DNA of 64,000 nt from Liopterus haemorrhoidalis (Eukaryota; Arthropoda; Insecta; Coleoptera; Dytiscidae). Shown here piece after piece: positions 22,298 to 33,960 of the stretch (the first letter of the stretch is position 1; every line of letters begins with the position of its first letter). The notes beneath the pieces are model-generated. The model worked only from the letters and a program-made list of their open reading frames with translations. It was not told where the DNA came from and ran no database searches. Location of the stretch: positions 12,686,279 to 12,750,278 of the forward strand of contig OZ020622.1 of the NCBI GenBank assembly GCA_963971575.1, written 5' to 3'. Position numbers and translations under genes: made by a program.

Positions 22298-23365
22298 CAG
22301 CGTTTTTCAACCTATTTTCATGACGGACCAGCAAGGGACCTAAAAAAAATTCGCGGACCGACAAGTTTAGAAAGTAATGTGTATCGCAAACATTTTATAT
22401 TTTATATTTTTTATTGCATTGATTACATTGAAAAAAAAACAAATAAAAATCACATATAATTAATGAAAAAAAGAAACAAATTATTACTTAAGGTGGCGCA
22501 CAACCCTATAGTCCTCAATAGTTTCTTATACAAAACTAATAATCGGAAATAAAATTAATAACAATCTATATATCAAAATTTGCAGCGAATTTTTATCTAT
22601 CTAATAGTATATTTTTAATTGTAGAAAAAACTGTTAGGTAGTTGTAAATAAGAAAATTGCATTATAGATGCCATCTTGTAAACCAATCGACGCATATTTG
22701 CGTACGATGCGGCAAATTGTAACTAAAGCTTCATTCTACAAATATGATTGTAGCTATTTTGTTGTATTGTGAAAATTACTTATAGTTATTGTACTTGGTA
22801 ATCTATTTTTGACGGTCTCTTGAATCTGCCGCGGTTTTTAAAATTGGTGTTACGGGTAAAAATGATTTATTTTTCGTGAAGAATACGTATACCACGTGGC
22901 ATTCTATTTTCTTTAAGTATAATATTTTTCGACGAAGGCTCTAAACTATAAGTAATCAAGTCGAAAAAATATTGACGTATTATTTGAACATTTCTACACA
23001 AAACTATATAAAAATAAAAGTTATTCGAAACCCACAAATAGATTTAAAAAATTACAGAACAATATCGCTGATATCTATTTTTAAGTTATTGAGCGATAAT
23101 ATTTTTACAATAAATGTTTCTGCAATTAAAACTATCATATTAGATAGATTTGGTGCAAAATTTGATGTATAGGTTGATACTAATTTTATTTCAGATTGTT
23201 AGTTTTGTATAAGAAACTTGTAACCTCCGGAGGTTATACATAGCCTTAAGCAATTAACAGATTAAGGACCGAGATTTTCATCTCAAAATTAAGTGGGCTA
23301 TAATTTACTAGGCGAACAGTTTCATAGTTTAAAAAATTTCTCGAACCGGCGGTTGGGAAATACTA
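22298..23365. mobile_element. non-autonomous hAT with nested TTAA element
   Basis: The termini CAGCGTTTTTCAACC and GGTTGGGAAATACTA are flanked by the 8-bp TSD GTCTATAT (22290-22297, 23366-23373). GCGGACCG and CGAACCGGCGG lie just inside the ends. Only about 310 bp belong to the hAT itself; the rest is the element at 22492-23245. Confidence 0.75.
22492..23245. mobile_element. TTAA-target element with long inverted repeats
   Basis: TTAA occurs at 22488-22491 and 23246-23249. The termini GGTGGCGCACAACC and GGTTATACATAGCC are inverted, and the match strengthens inward (AGTTTCTTATACAAAACTAA on both arms, extending for more than 100 bp). The TTAA target suggests a piggyBac-like MITE, but the terminal bases are not typical of that superfamily. 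It has no transposase. The left half is also found at 11844. Confidence 0.65.
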
Positions 23366-23373
23366 GTCTATAT

Positions 23374-24116
23374 TTTCCTCTCTGTCCGCAGTCTATGAAA
23401 ATTTACTATCAGACCCTTCACAAATAATACTGGCGACTGACTACCATGACTTAACACGACAGTAATAAAAGAAGGACTTCTTTATTTTCATCATTCCTAT
23501 GATACTACCTAATAATAATCCTTTGAACTATTTTGTTATTATTCCAATATAAAATGAATTCAAATATGTTTTGCAGCTATATTTAATCAAGTTGTTTTGT
23601 AATATTTCTTGTGCCATCTATTTATCCTTCTAAAAACTATTTCGTACAAAGCGCACCAGGTTCATTTCTTCCGACGACAATATTAAACGAACACAAGTTA
23701 TTTTTTGTCCTATGCTATGTCGTGTTATTTAATTAAATTAGTAAAGAAGGCTGCCATCTACGTATATTAAATATTTCTTCGGAATATTGTTGTTATATAC
23801 AAATATTTATGGAGACTTTTTAATTTCAATAAATATCATGCATAAAATTGAAGATGAATTATAAAGGTATGGGTTTATTAAATTTTTCTTCTTGGCAGTA
23901 TTTTCTTTTCATTTTTGAAATGAAATTATTATTTTAAAATTTCATTTATTATTTCTATCTCCTGGCTTTAAGAATATTTTAAATGCTTAACCTGAAAAAT
24001 CACACAACAATGCAATAATAAATAAATAAATAATTGATAATTAATAAAAACAAAAGTATCAAACGTGTCGTATCGAAAGGGTTAACTAAGCAATGACACA
24101 AATATGTTATCTAAAT
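23374..24116. other. unassigned AT-rich DNA
   Basis: Nothing recognisable beyond short A/T runs. Confidence 0.5.
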
Positions 24117-24118
24117 TA

Positions 24119-25512
24119 GGGGAGATGTGGGGACGGTGGCACACATTTTGGTTTTCTGTACATAACATCTTCAATTTTGAATTTTCTAAATAAATCTTTT
24201 CGCCACTTAATACTTATAATGTCGTTGTTTAAATAACCTGTTAAAAATTAATGTCCTTATCACGTGCTATTTATAATTAATATATTTGTTGACTTCTGCA
24301 ATTGTGCCACTGTACCTATACGTGAGGGTACAGTGAAACAGCATTAGGGATACAGTGGAACAGTAAATATAATAGGTATCTAAAGAATCTGTATATGTAT
24401 TAATAATTTTTACTGAAACTTCAATTCAATGTCTTTAAAAATAAATCATCTGAAAGGTACTGAAAAATTTATAATATTGAAAAAAAAACAAATTTTTTGG
24501 AACAAACTACTAAGTAATTAAATAATGTATATAAATATATAAATATAAATTTATTATTAACATAAAAAAATAAAGTTTGGTAAGTTCCTTGGAAGCAGTA
24601 AGTTTTGATAGTTTTTATTTTAATGTTAATTATATTTCATTAAATTTACTGTAAAAATCAGAACGTCTAAACGGTGTTTTGTGCTACCAGACGAAGCAGG
24701 TGATGGTAAAACTTTTATCAGCTCTGCTTTTTTAAATGTGTAATTATAATTTGTTTTAATAAATTTAAAGAGTAGAGTCAGCCGTCGGAGATATGTTACA
24801 ACAATATCGTCAGTCGTTATTTCTATGATTTCCCCTATAGAGTGGCTCTTCATTTTATTCTTTCCGTATCCTTCAAATGTTAAGGCATATTGCCTTACTT
24901 TAATATCCTTGTTTACGTGTCGAATCTGTATCACATTCAGAGTCAACATTATCATCTGAGTTTGAATTCTCATCAATATTGACATCAGTATCAGATGTGT
25001 CTGCACTTAGAAGAATATCTTTTAATTTTCTGATTTTTTTTATTTTGAGCAGCTTGGAATTATTCTTCTAACTCGTACCCACGTACGTGGGTACAGTGGC
25101 TCACTGTACCACTGTATCCACATAACACGTGTGCCACTGTTAACCTAACCGTATTTTCACGAACATTTTATCAAATATAATAAATGATATAGTTGAGAAC
25201 ATTAGTAATTGCTTTACACTGTAGACAAATGACCAATTTACAACATGTAATACAAAATTTCTTACTAATTTAGTTGTGTCTCGTTCTAATAAAAAATTTC
25301 TCGTTACGAAAAACTTTAGTTTGCCTACCTCAAATCAACATTTTCATCATAGATGGCGGGACTTAAATTTATAGACTCAAAATGTGGATAGTATAATTTC
25401 TTAGTATCAGAGGGGCCTATATATACCCAAACAGACATGCAAATATTCTATATTTCAAAGATGTTTTAAATGTTCCACTGTACCAATTGTGCCACCGTCC
25501 CCACATCTCCCC
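24119..25512 (-). mobile_element. pogo-like TIR element (TA target), deleted
   Basis: The TIR GGGGAGATGTGGGGACGGTG (continuing GCACA) is at both ends, flanked by TA (24117-24118, 25513-25514). Near each end many short motifs of the type GTACAGTGG / CCACTGTACC occur (24300-24370 and 25080-25140), which could be transposase-binding sites. The minus strand carries a C-terminal protein fragment (24626-25060). No DDE core remains. Confidence 0.75.
24626..25060 (-). pseudogene. C-terminal fragment of DDE-transposon protein
   Basis: The minus strand first gives an Asp/Ser-rich acidic stretch (about 25020-24920), then after a frame shift the block IGEIIEITTDDIVVTYLRR (about 24845-24790), then FKKAELIKVLPSPASSGSTK and a final NLMKYN before the stop at 24626. 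This layout (acidic linker, a small beta-rich domain, V-L-P-x-P) resembles C-terminal tails of insect pogo/Tigger-like transposases, from memory of the family. The catalytic part is absent. Confidence 0.45.
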
Positions 25513-25966
25513 TACTAAATTTTAATATCTAAATTAGATTTTTGGAGTTTTCATTGTAATTTGTATGCAATTCGAGTTGTTTTATCATTTTTTTACTTAA
25601 CTATTGTGATTTGATTGAAGTCATTTGTTAATTTAAAAATATATCGGATAAATTTTTACACGCGAATTTTCAATCAAGGATTTTACAATAAAAGGAAGAA
25701 TTTATCAAAACGAAAGAATAAAGGGAGAAAATTTGAACGGAAATGATATTTCTTTATATTAAATTAGGAAAAAGTAGGCAAATTTCAAGTTCAGTCAATT
25801 TTATTGTCCTTTTCTATTCTCAGTACGTGTTCTGTCCATTGTAAGCACTTCTCATTTAATGTGTGAAGAAAAGAATGATCGCAATAAGGTGCCGGGTTGC
25901 TATGGGGCTCCACAAGAACCCTCCAAATCGGTTTTCGAATTTATACATATAAATTAAAGTTCAATG

Positions 25967-26905
25967 AAGTGGCGGAACTACAATTTTTGCCCGCCCCACA
26001 CAAAAAAAAAAATAGATCGGCCCCACAACCTTATGTGATTTATTTCTTTTCGTTTCTAGTGTCCCATAATTTTGAAGAAATTTAACCTTGTATTCTTTTT
26101 ACGCACAGAATCATTTTACTTACTTATGAATATAAAAGAAAAACAATAATATTAAACAAATAAAACATAGACAAAACAAAACAAAACTAGATATAAATAA
26201 ATAAATCCATTTAAAATGTTAAATCTATCTTTCTGGATTTTAAATTAGCAAAATCTCTAATTAAGTCTTTTATGCCCATTTCTTGAGCAATTTCGGCCTC
26301 AATGCTCAACAACGATAAATTATGTAAGCGTTCTAGATAGTTTATTAATTTACCAAAACATGAAGACAATATCAACGTTATTAATGCATTTTTTTTTTTT
26401 GCACAAACTATTGTTAACATGCTAGAAGCTTTTGGAGAAAGATTTAAAGAGTTTAGAAAATATAAAGCTACACTAGCTTTTTTGACAAAACCAATTGAAG
26501 CAGATATGCAGCAATTACATTTATCACCATTCCCATTGATTAATCAGGATTTGAACTTCAATTATTGTATTTGAAATTTATGGAATAATATATTCTTAAA
26601 ACTTAATTCTGAACTGGAAAGTTTAGAAAGAAAAAAGTGCATTTTAACTTCCCAGCATAAGTGGACCGAAATTCACAATCTTCAAAATATAGATAAAGTT
26701 TTCGAAGATTGGAACAGTCTTCCAGAATCGTTCAATCATTTAAAAAATTATGTTTTGGACTACTGACAACTTTCTGATCCACATATTACTGTGAGCAAGT
26801 CTTTTCACATATGAAATTAATAAAGATTCAGTTAAGAAGTAATCTTACTGACCTGAAACTTGAGTGCTGCCTTAAGTTAAAGATTAGTGAATATTTATTG
26901 TGAAA
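25967..26905 (+). pseudogene. hAT transposase C-terminal remnant
   Basis: A hAT-like left end (AGTGGCGGAACTAC) is at 25968. From about 26430 the plus strand encodes FGERFKEFRKYKATLAFLTK, typical of GTF2I/ZBED-like hAT transposases. Shifted, it then gives CEQVFSHMKLIKIQLRSNLT and KLKISEYLL before a stop at 26900, the hAT dimerisation motif (C-E-Q-x-F-S-x-M-K-x-x-K). Stops and frame shifts are present. No right terminus was found; an ATT microsatellite follows. Confidence 0.65.
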
Positions 26906-26912
26906 TAAAACC

Positions 26913-26936
26913 AATTATTATTATTATTATTATTAT
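26913..26936. repeat. ATT microsatellite
   Basis: Eight TTA units directly downstream of the hAT remnant. Confidence 0.9.
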
Positions 26937-27370
26937 TCACCAAATATTGAAGTCTTATCGAACACTATGCAGTAGCAATAGGTATCACAAACTAAATGTA
27001 TAAGTAAATATTAATTTACTGTAATACTCGATTATTTTAAAACAATTTTACGTTTTTTTCTTAAATATAGCATATATTTTTAGCGGCTCTTCCATGTTAT
27101 TGTTTTTTTTTTTGTCATATAGATTTGGCTCTCCGTCACCGAAACACCGCTAACAAAAATAGAATGTACGCCTATGTGTACATGTCCTTGGAAATTAGTT
27201 TGGTAATTGAATGTTTCTGTCAAGTAATGTATAACGTTCAAGAAATAATGATCGCACTGTAGTTAACAAACACCAAGAAATAAAAATAATCTTAAAATTT
27301 ATAATGACATAAAATTCATGCTTATCGCCTGCTTGGTTTTTAAATTTTAATATACGATTTTAATATCTGA
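26937..27370. other. unassigned AT-rich DNA
   Basis: No feature was recognised apart from T-runs. Confidence 0.5.
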
Positions 27371-27422
27371 TTTTTAGGGTTTTGTAGGTATGACCAAAAA
27401 ACCCTTATACCGTCATTTTGTC

Positions 27423-27456
<34 letters not shown>

Positions 27457-28440
27457 TCGGTAAAAATTGTAGCCAAATGGCTAAACCTAGAGAGTTGAAA
27501 TTTGGCACGCTTATACAACTCTTTGACCCGCACATAGGAAAAATACTAAAACATCTAAAAAACATATCCCCCTAAAAATATAAACAAATATGTGCTCATC
27601 GAAAAAAAAAATATTTTTAAAAAATTCTGAGTAGGGTATCAAATGAAAGCCCTTGGTACGTGGATTAACGATCAAATTTTAATTTTTGCAAAATAAATTA
27701 TTTTGAAGCGATTTTTGCCAAAATTGTGCAAAAAAAATTTTGTCCCACACCCTGTAGCCCAGATGGTTTAAACTAAAAATCTGAAAAAATTCTAAGTAAT
27801 GTACATTGGTGTGAACCGGAATAGTACAACAGGAATTTTTGATCAGATTATGTTTTTGGAACAAAAAGCATTTTTTGTGTTTTTTTGCTAATAATGTTAT
27901 AGTTATATAGTTATATAGACGCTAAACAGTAACGTGTTTCTTGGTGCAGTGGCTAAGATACTTGCATTCTGCCCGAGAAATTGAGTTCGAATCCTACGAG
28001 AGGAGACAATATTATTTTTTATTTATTTTTTTTGCATTTATATATTGTTTAAATTATTTTTTCAAAATTCTAGTTATATTTTGGCAATTGTTGCATTTAA
28101 TTTTTAAAAGCGTAAATTTAATAACCAGTGGGAAGTGTTGAAATTATAATTTAATTCTATGTTTGAATGCATACGAAATCAGAGGGGCGGAGTTTATGAC
28201 TTAAACAACCAATGGAAGCCGTAGGCGCAATTTTCAAAATCTTAATGAACCTTGATATATAAAAAAAATACTGCACATCTTTAGAAACTTAAATAATGGT
28301 AATAGGCATTCGAATTAAAATTCATAAAAAAATATTTTGACATAAAATTTGTTTTGGCATCCCAAATAATCATCATTCACTTACTAAATACCTGCAAAAC
28401 CCTGAAATGTGTGAAAATTCACACTTCACATCAATTTTTT
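27371..28440 (+). mobile_element. HINE family 1, copy d
   Basis: TTTTTAGGGTTTTGTAGGTA starts it, with about eight TGTC units. The body matches copy c closely (for example CGCACATAGGAAAAATACTA). A tRNA-like cassette lies at 27936-28006. The 3' arm contains CAGAGGGGCGGAGTTTATGA and then TACCTGCAAAACCCT, followed by GTGTGAAAATTCACAC and TCAATTTTTT. A minus-strand frame at 27679-27864 is a chance frame in the conserved body. Confidence 0.78.
27936..28006 (+). other. tRNA-like cassette in HINE-1 copy d
   Basis: TTGGTGCAGTGGCTAAGATA is A-box-like. The anticodon arm CTTGC-ATTCTGC-CCGAG pairs at four of five positions and would place TCT as the anticodon. GAGTTCGAATCC is a strong B-box. A T-rich stretch follows (TATTATTTTTTATTT). 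The acceptor stem does not form. It differs from the cassettes in copies a, b and c. Confidence 0.55.
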
Positions 28441-29175
28441 AGCTCCGTTTTTCCTAAACTTGTTCCTAGTTGCACCCATTTCAAATTACATGTTCATACT
28501 GTTCAGTCTCACATTCAGTTCGTCGAAATCTATTTAAATTGTAATCCAAAATTACCCTCCAGATTCAAAAACGTTGATCCCCTTAATAGGATTTAAGATA
28601 TGAGATTATTGTTTGATATCGGGTTTAACAAACAGTATTCCCAACCACTTAATAGCTTTTAAACACCATTTTCACTCCGTTTAAGATGTTGCCTTCAGAG
28701 ATCCAATTTGCTTATAGATCGTGGCGACACCATGTACCCTCTACCGATAAAGACCTGAACGTTCTGATGTCATCAATTTGTGTCTTGTGCAATGTCGAGT
28801 GTCATCATGATAACGTCACTGTACCCTGAAACCTGTATCAATCAATGACATGCTGTAACAGTAACCCAGATGTGGTTTAAACGAAGAAATCATTGGAGAT
28901 TGTTGTGAGAATTTATTTGGGTGATTGTGGCCGGTTTGAATGTGTGGATTTGGCATCATGGGATTCATGGGGCCAATGTGAACTTCCGTTACGTAGGATT
29001 ATACGTATATGTCTTCTCGAAGGCTCGGGGATTACTTAAATACACCTGAATTACTACAAGGCCTAGTCTGACATTGCTTTTACTGGAACATAACAGATGC
29101 ACGGACTGTAGCGAAGGTCTACATGATTGTTATAATATCGAGCGAGATGTACGGCAAGGAGACCCTACCTCCTAA
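28441..29175. other. unassigned DNA
   Basis: Somewhat more GC-rich than its surroundings near 28700-29160. No long frame, splice-bounded exon or repeat partner was recognised. Confidence 0.45.
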
Positions 29176-29440
29176 ACCAGTGGTCGCCAAACTATGACCC
29201 ACGGGACAAATCCAGCCCGCAAGAAGATATAATCCGGCCCGTGGACATTTTCTAAAAACTTGCATAAAAACACCAATTTAAAATAAACAGAAAATTGCAA
29301 AATAAGACTATAGCTAAATAATATCTGATTCATAAAATTATTATTTTTATTAATAAAGACACCATTATTATTAAGCTTATTTTTAACATCAAGCACTAAG
29401 AAACCAGCTGAATTCAATGCTGATAATAATTTTCTATTAA
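29176..29440 (+). mobile_element. hAT left-terminal fragment
   Basis: CAGTGGTCGCCAAACTATGA followed by GGGACAAATCCAGCCCGC and CCGGCCCGTGG is a classic hAT terminus (compare 6847). I found no matching right end, so it is truncated or interrupted. Confidence 0.5.
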
Positions 29441-29639
29441 TAATATTCTGATAATAATAATTTTTGCTGACGTTTCGTGGATATACCGTGGGCGCGCCCG
29501 AGGTGCGTCACTTCGATAACCACGTGACAGGCAAAAAACAAGTCGCGAAGCGACGAGTTTTATAATCGACAAGTGTGGCAAAATGCCTTATTATATTAAA
29601 ACGAGGCGACGAGTTTTGTCAACGTAGGCCCCTAGTATA

Positions 29640-29757
29640 GTACCTATGTTATTTTATAGGTTTTGCCATTTTATGTATCATGTAACAATCTGACTGACTA
29701 AAAGCTGTATAATGTACAAGTTTACTTGGTCAATAAAGAATTATTATTATTATTCGA
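29640..29757 (+). repeat. retroposon 3' tail with ATT repeats
   Basis: The stretch ends GTCAATAAAGAATTATTATT, an AATAAA signal followed by a short ATT tail, as in 3' ends of LINEs or SINEs. The body is too short to classify. Confidence 0.4.
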
Positions 29758-31167
29758 TTAGCGAATTTTCAATTATTCACTTTAATCATCAAGTAAACAG
29801 GTTCGCGCTTTTTCTCAACTGTTACGTGCGCTAAAAGCGCCCATTGATACAGAACACCCAAACCACACTTTTGCCAACATAAATTTTTAATTACTGACGT
29901 CCGAAGAGAAATAGACCAAATGTTGTAAGAATCATACAATGAAGCAGAGGAGATAAAACTCCAAATCAATATTAAGACAAAAGCAATGACAAAATTAATA
30001 GTATGTTTGAAATTATTTTGCAATGGTCTGGTAATAGTGCAGACACAATTTATTATGTGAAGTTTTTCCATGGCCTGATAAATATACAGTTATATCCCTT
30101 TGTTACTACCTACACTATTGTTTTGTAATAGTCTTATCATTGGATAGAATGAATTTAATTTTGTTTTCTAGGAATTATATCAAACAATTTTCCGTTGCAA
30201 TGTCTGATATTTTGCAGTTGACTTTATGAAATATTCAATGTCACTACCACAAATTTAATAAGGAGACATATGTTTCATACATTTTGATTTTAATACATTT
30301 TCTTGAATTTCATTTTACTCTGATTATTTTCCTTCACTTTAGTTTTATTGTGAGGTTAACATAATACAAACCAACATCTGCATCAAATTGCATAACAAAA
30401 TAAAACAAAACTTACGTCAAATGCACACAATATTCTTACAGAGCGTAGTACCAATTGCGTTAAAAATATTGTCAAGGAGAAATTACAGAAACGTATCAAC
30501 TGAATAGTTGTCAATAGTCATCATCAACATTAGTTAGCCATAGGTGTTTCACCACTTTTCTCTATCCTGTACCTCTTGCAACGAATTTCCGACCACTATT
30601 TTACTATCGGATGACCATCGGATGACCAGTCGACTACAGTGGTAACTGTTTTGTGGCTGTCAAGCGATCATAGCCACTTAGAGTCATCATCATTTCAACT
30701 ATGTTAATCATCATCGGATTTAAGTTTCCAAGCCTTTCATTCTCCTCTATAAGTGATTTTTATCATCCAGATATGTTGCATGGTTTATGTCATCCGTCAT
30801 TTTTAGTTAATTAGCTAAATTTTCGCCGCAAGCAACGATGGCTGTCGTTCGTCATTCTTGTTTCAGCGCTTAAGTGATCGTAGTCCCTAAGAATTTTCGA
30901 GACCATTGGCTGAAGCCAATTGTCCAACACCATCTAAGTTGACAAATCCTTCTCACAAAATCTATGATTTTGATGTGCTGCGTAGTCTGGGTATTCTCTC
31001 TCGTTGGGGAACACCTATACGTTTCAAAATTGCTCTTTGCTTGATCTATCATTTTATCATATCATTGCGAAAAAGTTTTCACTTGACCACGTGATAGAAC
31101 TCTAGAATATGATGGAGGATTAATTTGATTAAGACCAGTTAGTAATACGGACTAATAATTTTAATCA
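29758..31167. other. unassigned DNA
   Basis: No family motif was found. ATCGGATGACC occurs twice in tandem near 30605-30625. Frames at 30870-31094 on both strands are shadows without motifs. Confidence 0.45.
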
Positions 31168-31169
31168 TA

Positions 31170-31697
31170 TAGTCGGATTGCTGATAAGTTACTGTTCGTT
31201 GCTACAATTATCGATATTCAATACCATATGCTTTCTCTGTCTATATCATTTTATTTGCATACCCATAGTAACGTATAGTGACGCAAGTTGACAACTAACC
31301 TTCCAAATTATTTGAATAAAAAACAAAATATTAGAAAGAAATGGCAAGATTCGTAGATATCTTTACTAATTAGAGCGCGAAAATAAATTTACAGCAGTAC
31401 TCAAACAAACAAAATTATTAATTTTAAGGTTATAATTATAAATAAGGAAAAATGTATAATCATACGTAAATTTTGGATTATAATTTGTTGTTTATTCCAG
31501 CAGATTTAAAATTAAAGTTTGTGAATTTAATAATTGGCCGCAAGCCGTATTTTAATTAATATTTATTACCAGACACTGACAGTTAACACAAATAACAAAA
31601 AACATTTTTAAAATCGCTGAAAAATGGTAACTAGATTATTATATGAATGCACTACTTGATTCATACATGTTACAGTCACCTATCAGCAATCCGACTA
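31170..31697. mobile_element. MITE family X, complete copy
   Basis: The inverted termini TAGTCGGATTGCTGATAAGT and CCTATCAGCAATCCGACTA share about 25 bp with mismatches, with TA outside (31168-31169, 31698-31699). The right half (from 31495, GCAGATTTAAAATT...) also occurs at 42428-42628. The interior is non-coding. Confidence 0.7.
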
Positions 31698-31699
31698 TA

Positions 31700-32374
31700 C
31701 GAGGGTTGCCTCTTATATTTCGGGATTGCGCTAAACAATCGTAAGTTGGACATTTTTGACGGTATACGTACTCAGAAAGTTTTGACGTACGAACGCTATT
31801 TGTGTTGTTTACAGTAACTAAAAATTCATCTCGGCTAAAAATGGAATTAAATCATGAACATTTTCGAGCGATTATTTTTTTCAACTTTCAACGTGGAGTA
31901 AACCAAGAACAGTGCATCGATGAACTTAATTCGACTTTTGGCAATGAAGCACCATCAAGGAATACTGTTTATCGATGGTTTGCCGACTTCAATCGTGGCT
32001 GTAGTTCGCTTAAGGACAAAGTCTGTGAAGGTCGTCCAAAATCGGTTGTTGTTCCGGAAATCATTGATGCTGTGCGTGAACTGATACTACAAGATCGTCA
32101 TGTGACTTATCGTGAGATTGAGGTATCCTTGGGCATTAGTGGGACCAGAATACATTCACTATTGCATGAACATTCTGCCGCCGAAAAGATTGGTTCGCGT
32201 TGGAACCCATATAATTTGACAATCGGAGTGGAAAAAGTGCTTCGAAAATTGGTACAAACGCATGCAAAAGTGTATTGATCTTCATGGAAAATATTTCGAA
32301 AAACAATAAAGCCACTTTTGTTGATAAATAATTGTTTTTTATCCCAAATCCCGAAATATAAAAGACAACCCTCG
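31700..32374 (+). mobile_element. mariner, internally deleted
   Basis: The TIR CGAGGGTTGCCTCTTATATT (31700) and its complement end at 32374. TA precedes it; the right target base pair is CA (decayed). The ATG at 31841 starts MELNHEHFRAIIFFNFQRGV. Both HTH blocks are intact (CIDELNSTFGNEAPS ... VTYREIEVSLGISGTRIHS) up to about 32220. The frame then shifts directly into the C-terminus (CFENWYKRMQKCIDLHGKYF, stop near 32308). The whole DDD domain is missing. A product of about 145 aa could bind TIRs but not cut. Confidence 0.85.
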
Positions 32375-33222
32375 CATCACTAGTAAACCATTAGAAAAAA
32401 TTGTAGTACCACAGATGGTGATAACATTTTTATTACGCTTACAACAAATATTGTCGTATTGTTTTAAATTTTACCATAATTTAAAACTTTTTCACCCCAT
32501 TTTCTACTTTTTTTTTCATAGCCATCCACAAAAATCCATCAAATATCCCATTACGGTAAAACTCCTTGAAAATTCTTTTTAGAAAAATTATTTCAACGGT
32601 AACTACCTTACATATTACAGAATTTCCACGACGGTGTAATATAGTAGACGATCATTTCTTGGGCATTCTTCTCTTATGTCATAGCACGCACCTGTGTTCA
32701 CTACATTTACTCTAGTTAATATAGTGAAACTACGTGTTCATACTATTGAACATTTGCTGTAATGAATCACCCAGTTTTATCAAAGTAAAGGATCTTCATG
32801 TTTATCTAATCGTACAACTAAATATATTGTATGCAATAAATAAAAATAACTTAATATATATTGCTTGGATTGTTGGAGTGCTTTTATCATCATCTGTGAA
32901 ACTATAGACTTTGGTAAGCCAACTTCAGTTTTAATTCGTTATTAATTTTTCAATAGCTGGTTGCTTAAGAACGTCTTACCGTCCATAAGTCATCGAAAAA
33001 AAATTTTCGCCTCCTGATTACGTGTGTTGTAGTTGTAAACGTCTTCATAAGAGACAAAAGAATTTAGATTTTGATAGGCATATACTAAACAATGATAGAT
33101 AAAAAGTGATGGTAGTGTCATGATTCTAAATTCTTTAAAGAGTAACCAACAATCGGCGATGTATAAGATGTATAAGATGTACTCCCCATCACTCTTATTG
33201 CACAATTCTGTAGTCTAAAAAC
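32375..33222. other. unassigned AT-rich DNA
   Basis: No recognisable coding or repeat feature. Confidence 0.5.
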
Positions 33223-33960
33223 TCATTCAGTGGAAGCAGAGTATCCCCATGCTAAAAGAGCGTATGCTATGTGCGACTGAAATAACGCAAAATACGTAGG
33301 TTTCTTAGAAGATAGATAGTTTTGCACAATTTTCCACATATGGGCAACGTGATGGTCCCATATCAAATGAGGATCAATATGGACTCCTAAAAATTTAATG
33401 CAATCCGGATTATTATAGTTATGATGTTTTGTTAAATTTTGCGTTGTCTCCTCATTTAATAATAATATATTTGAGAGAAACCAGTCTTTTGCTTTAGATA
33501 AATTATCATTATAAACATGTTTTATGTGTTCCAGGGACAATGTTATTGTTATCATCGGCATATAAAATAGATTACGTTTTAATAACAGAAGAGGATTAAT
33601 TAAAATAAATCAAAAATAATAGCGGACCTAAAATTGAACCCTGCGGTACTCGATACAATATAGATAATATTGAGCGAATCTGACTTGGAATTATTTATAC
33701 ATGCAAACAGTTTGTTAGATACGATTCTATAAGTGAAAAGCTACTGTGATTGAAACCGTACATAGCGAGTTTAGCAAGTAATATATCATGCGATACACAG
33801 TCAAAAACCTTGCTTGAATCCTAAAAAGTAGATAAGCAAAACTCTTTAGCTTCAAAACATCTGGATATTTCGAGAATAAATTCAAAAATAGTTTGTGTGG
33901 TAGATCTATTTTTCCTAAAACCAAACTGTGACTCACTAAAGATATTATTGGATTCGAAAT
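33223..33960 (-). pseudogene. non-LTR retrotransposon reverse transcriptase, degraded
   Basis: Read on the minus strand from 33940, the RT blocks follow in order: SQFGFRKNRSTTQTIFEFI, then DSSKVFDCVSHDILL, then RVPQGSILGPLLFLIYFN (about 33650-33600), then LFYADD (about 33550, catalytic Y-x-D-D). The thumb piece is CIKFLGVHIDPHLIWDHH ... YFALFQSHIAYALLAWG (about 33410-33240). At least two frame shifts and one stop separate the blocks. Only the RT centre is present, with no endonuclease or 3' tail. The pattern fits Jockey/R1-type LINEs. Confidence 0.8.

Noticed and set aside
3787..28006. Functional tRNA genes at the four HINE-1 cassettes
   Set aside because: Acceptor and T stems do not pair well and insertions occur, so I report tRNA-like cassettes, not genes.
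28700..29160. Possible host exon in a more GC-rich stretch
   Set aside because: No open frame of useful length, no convincing splice sites and no protein similarity I recognise.
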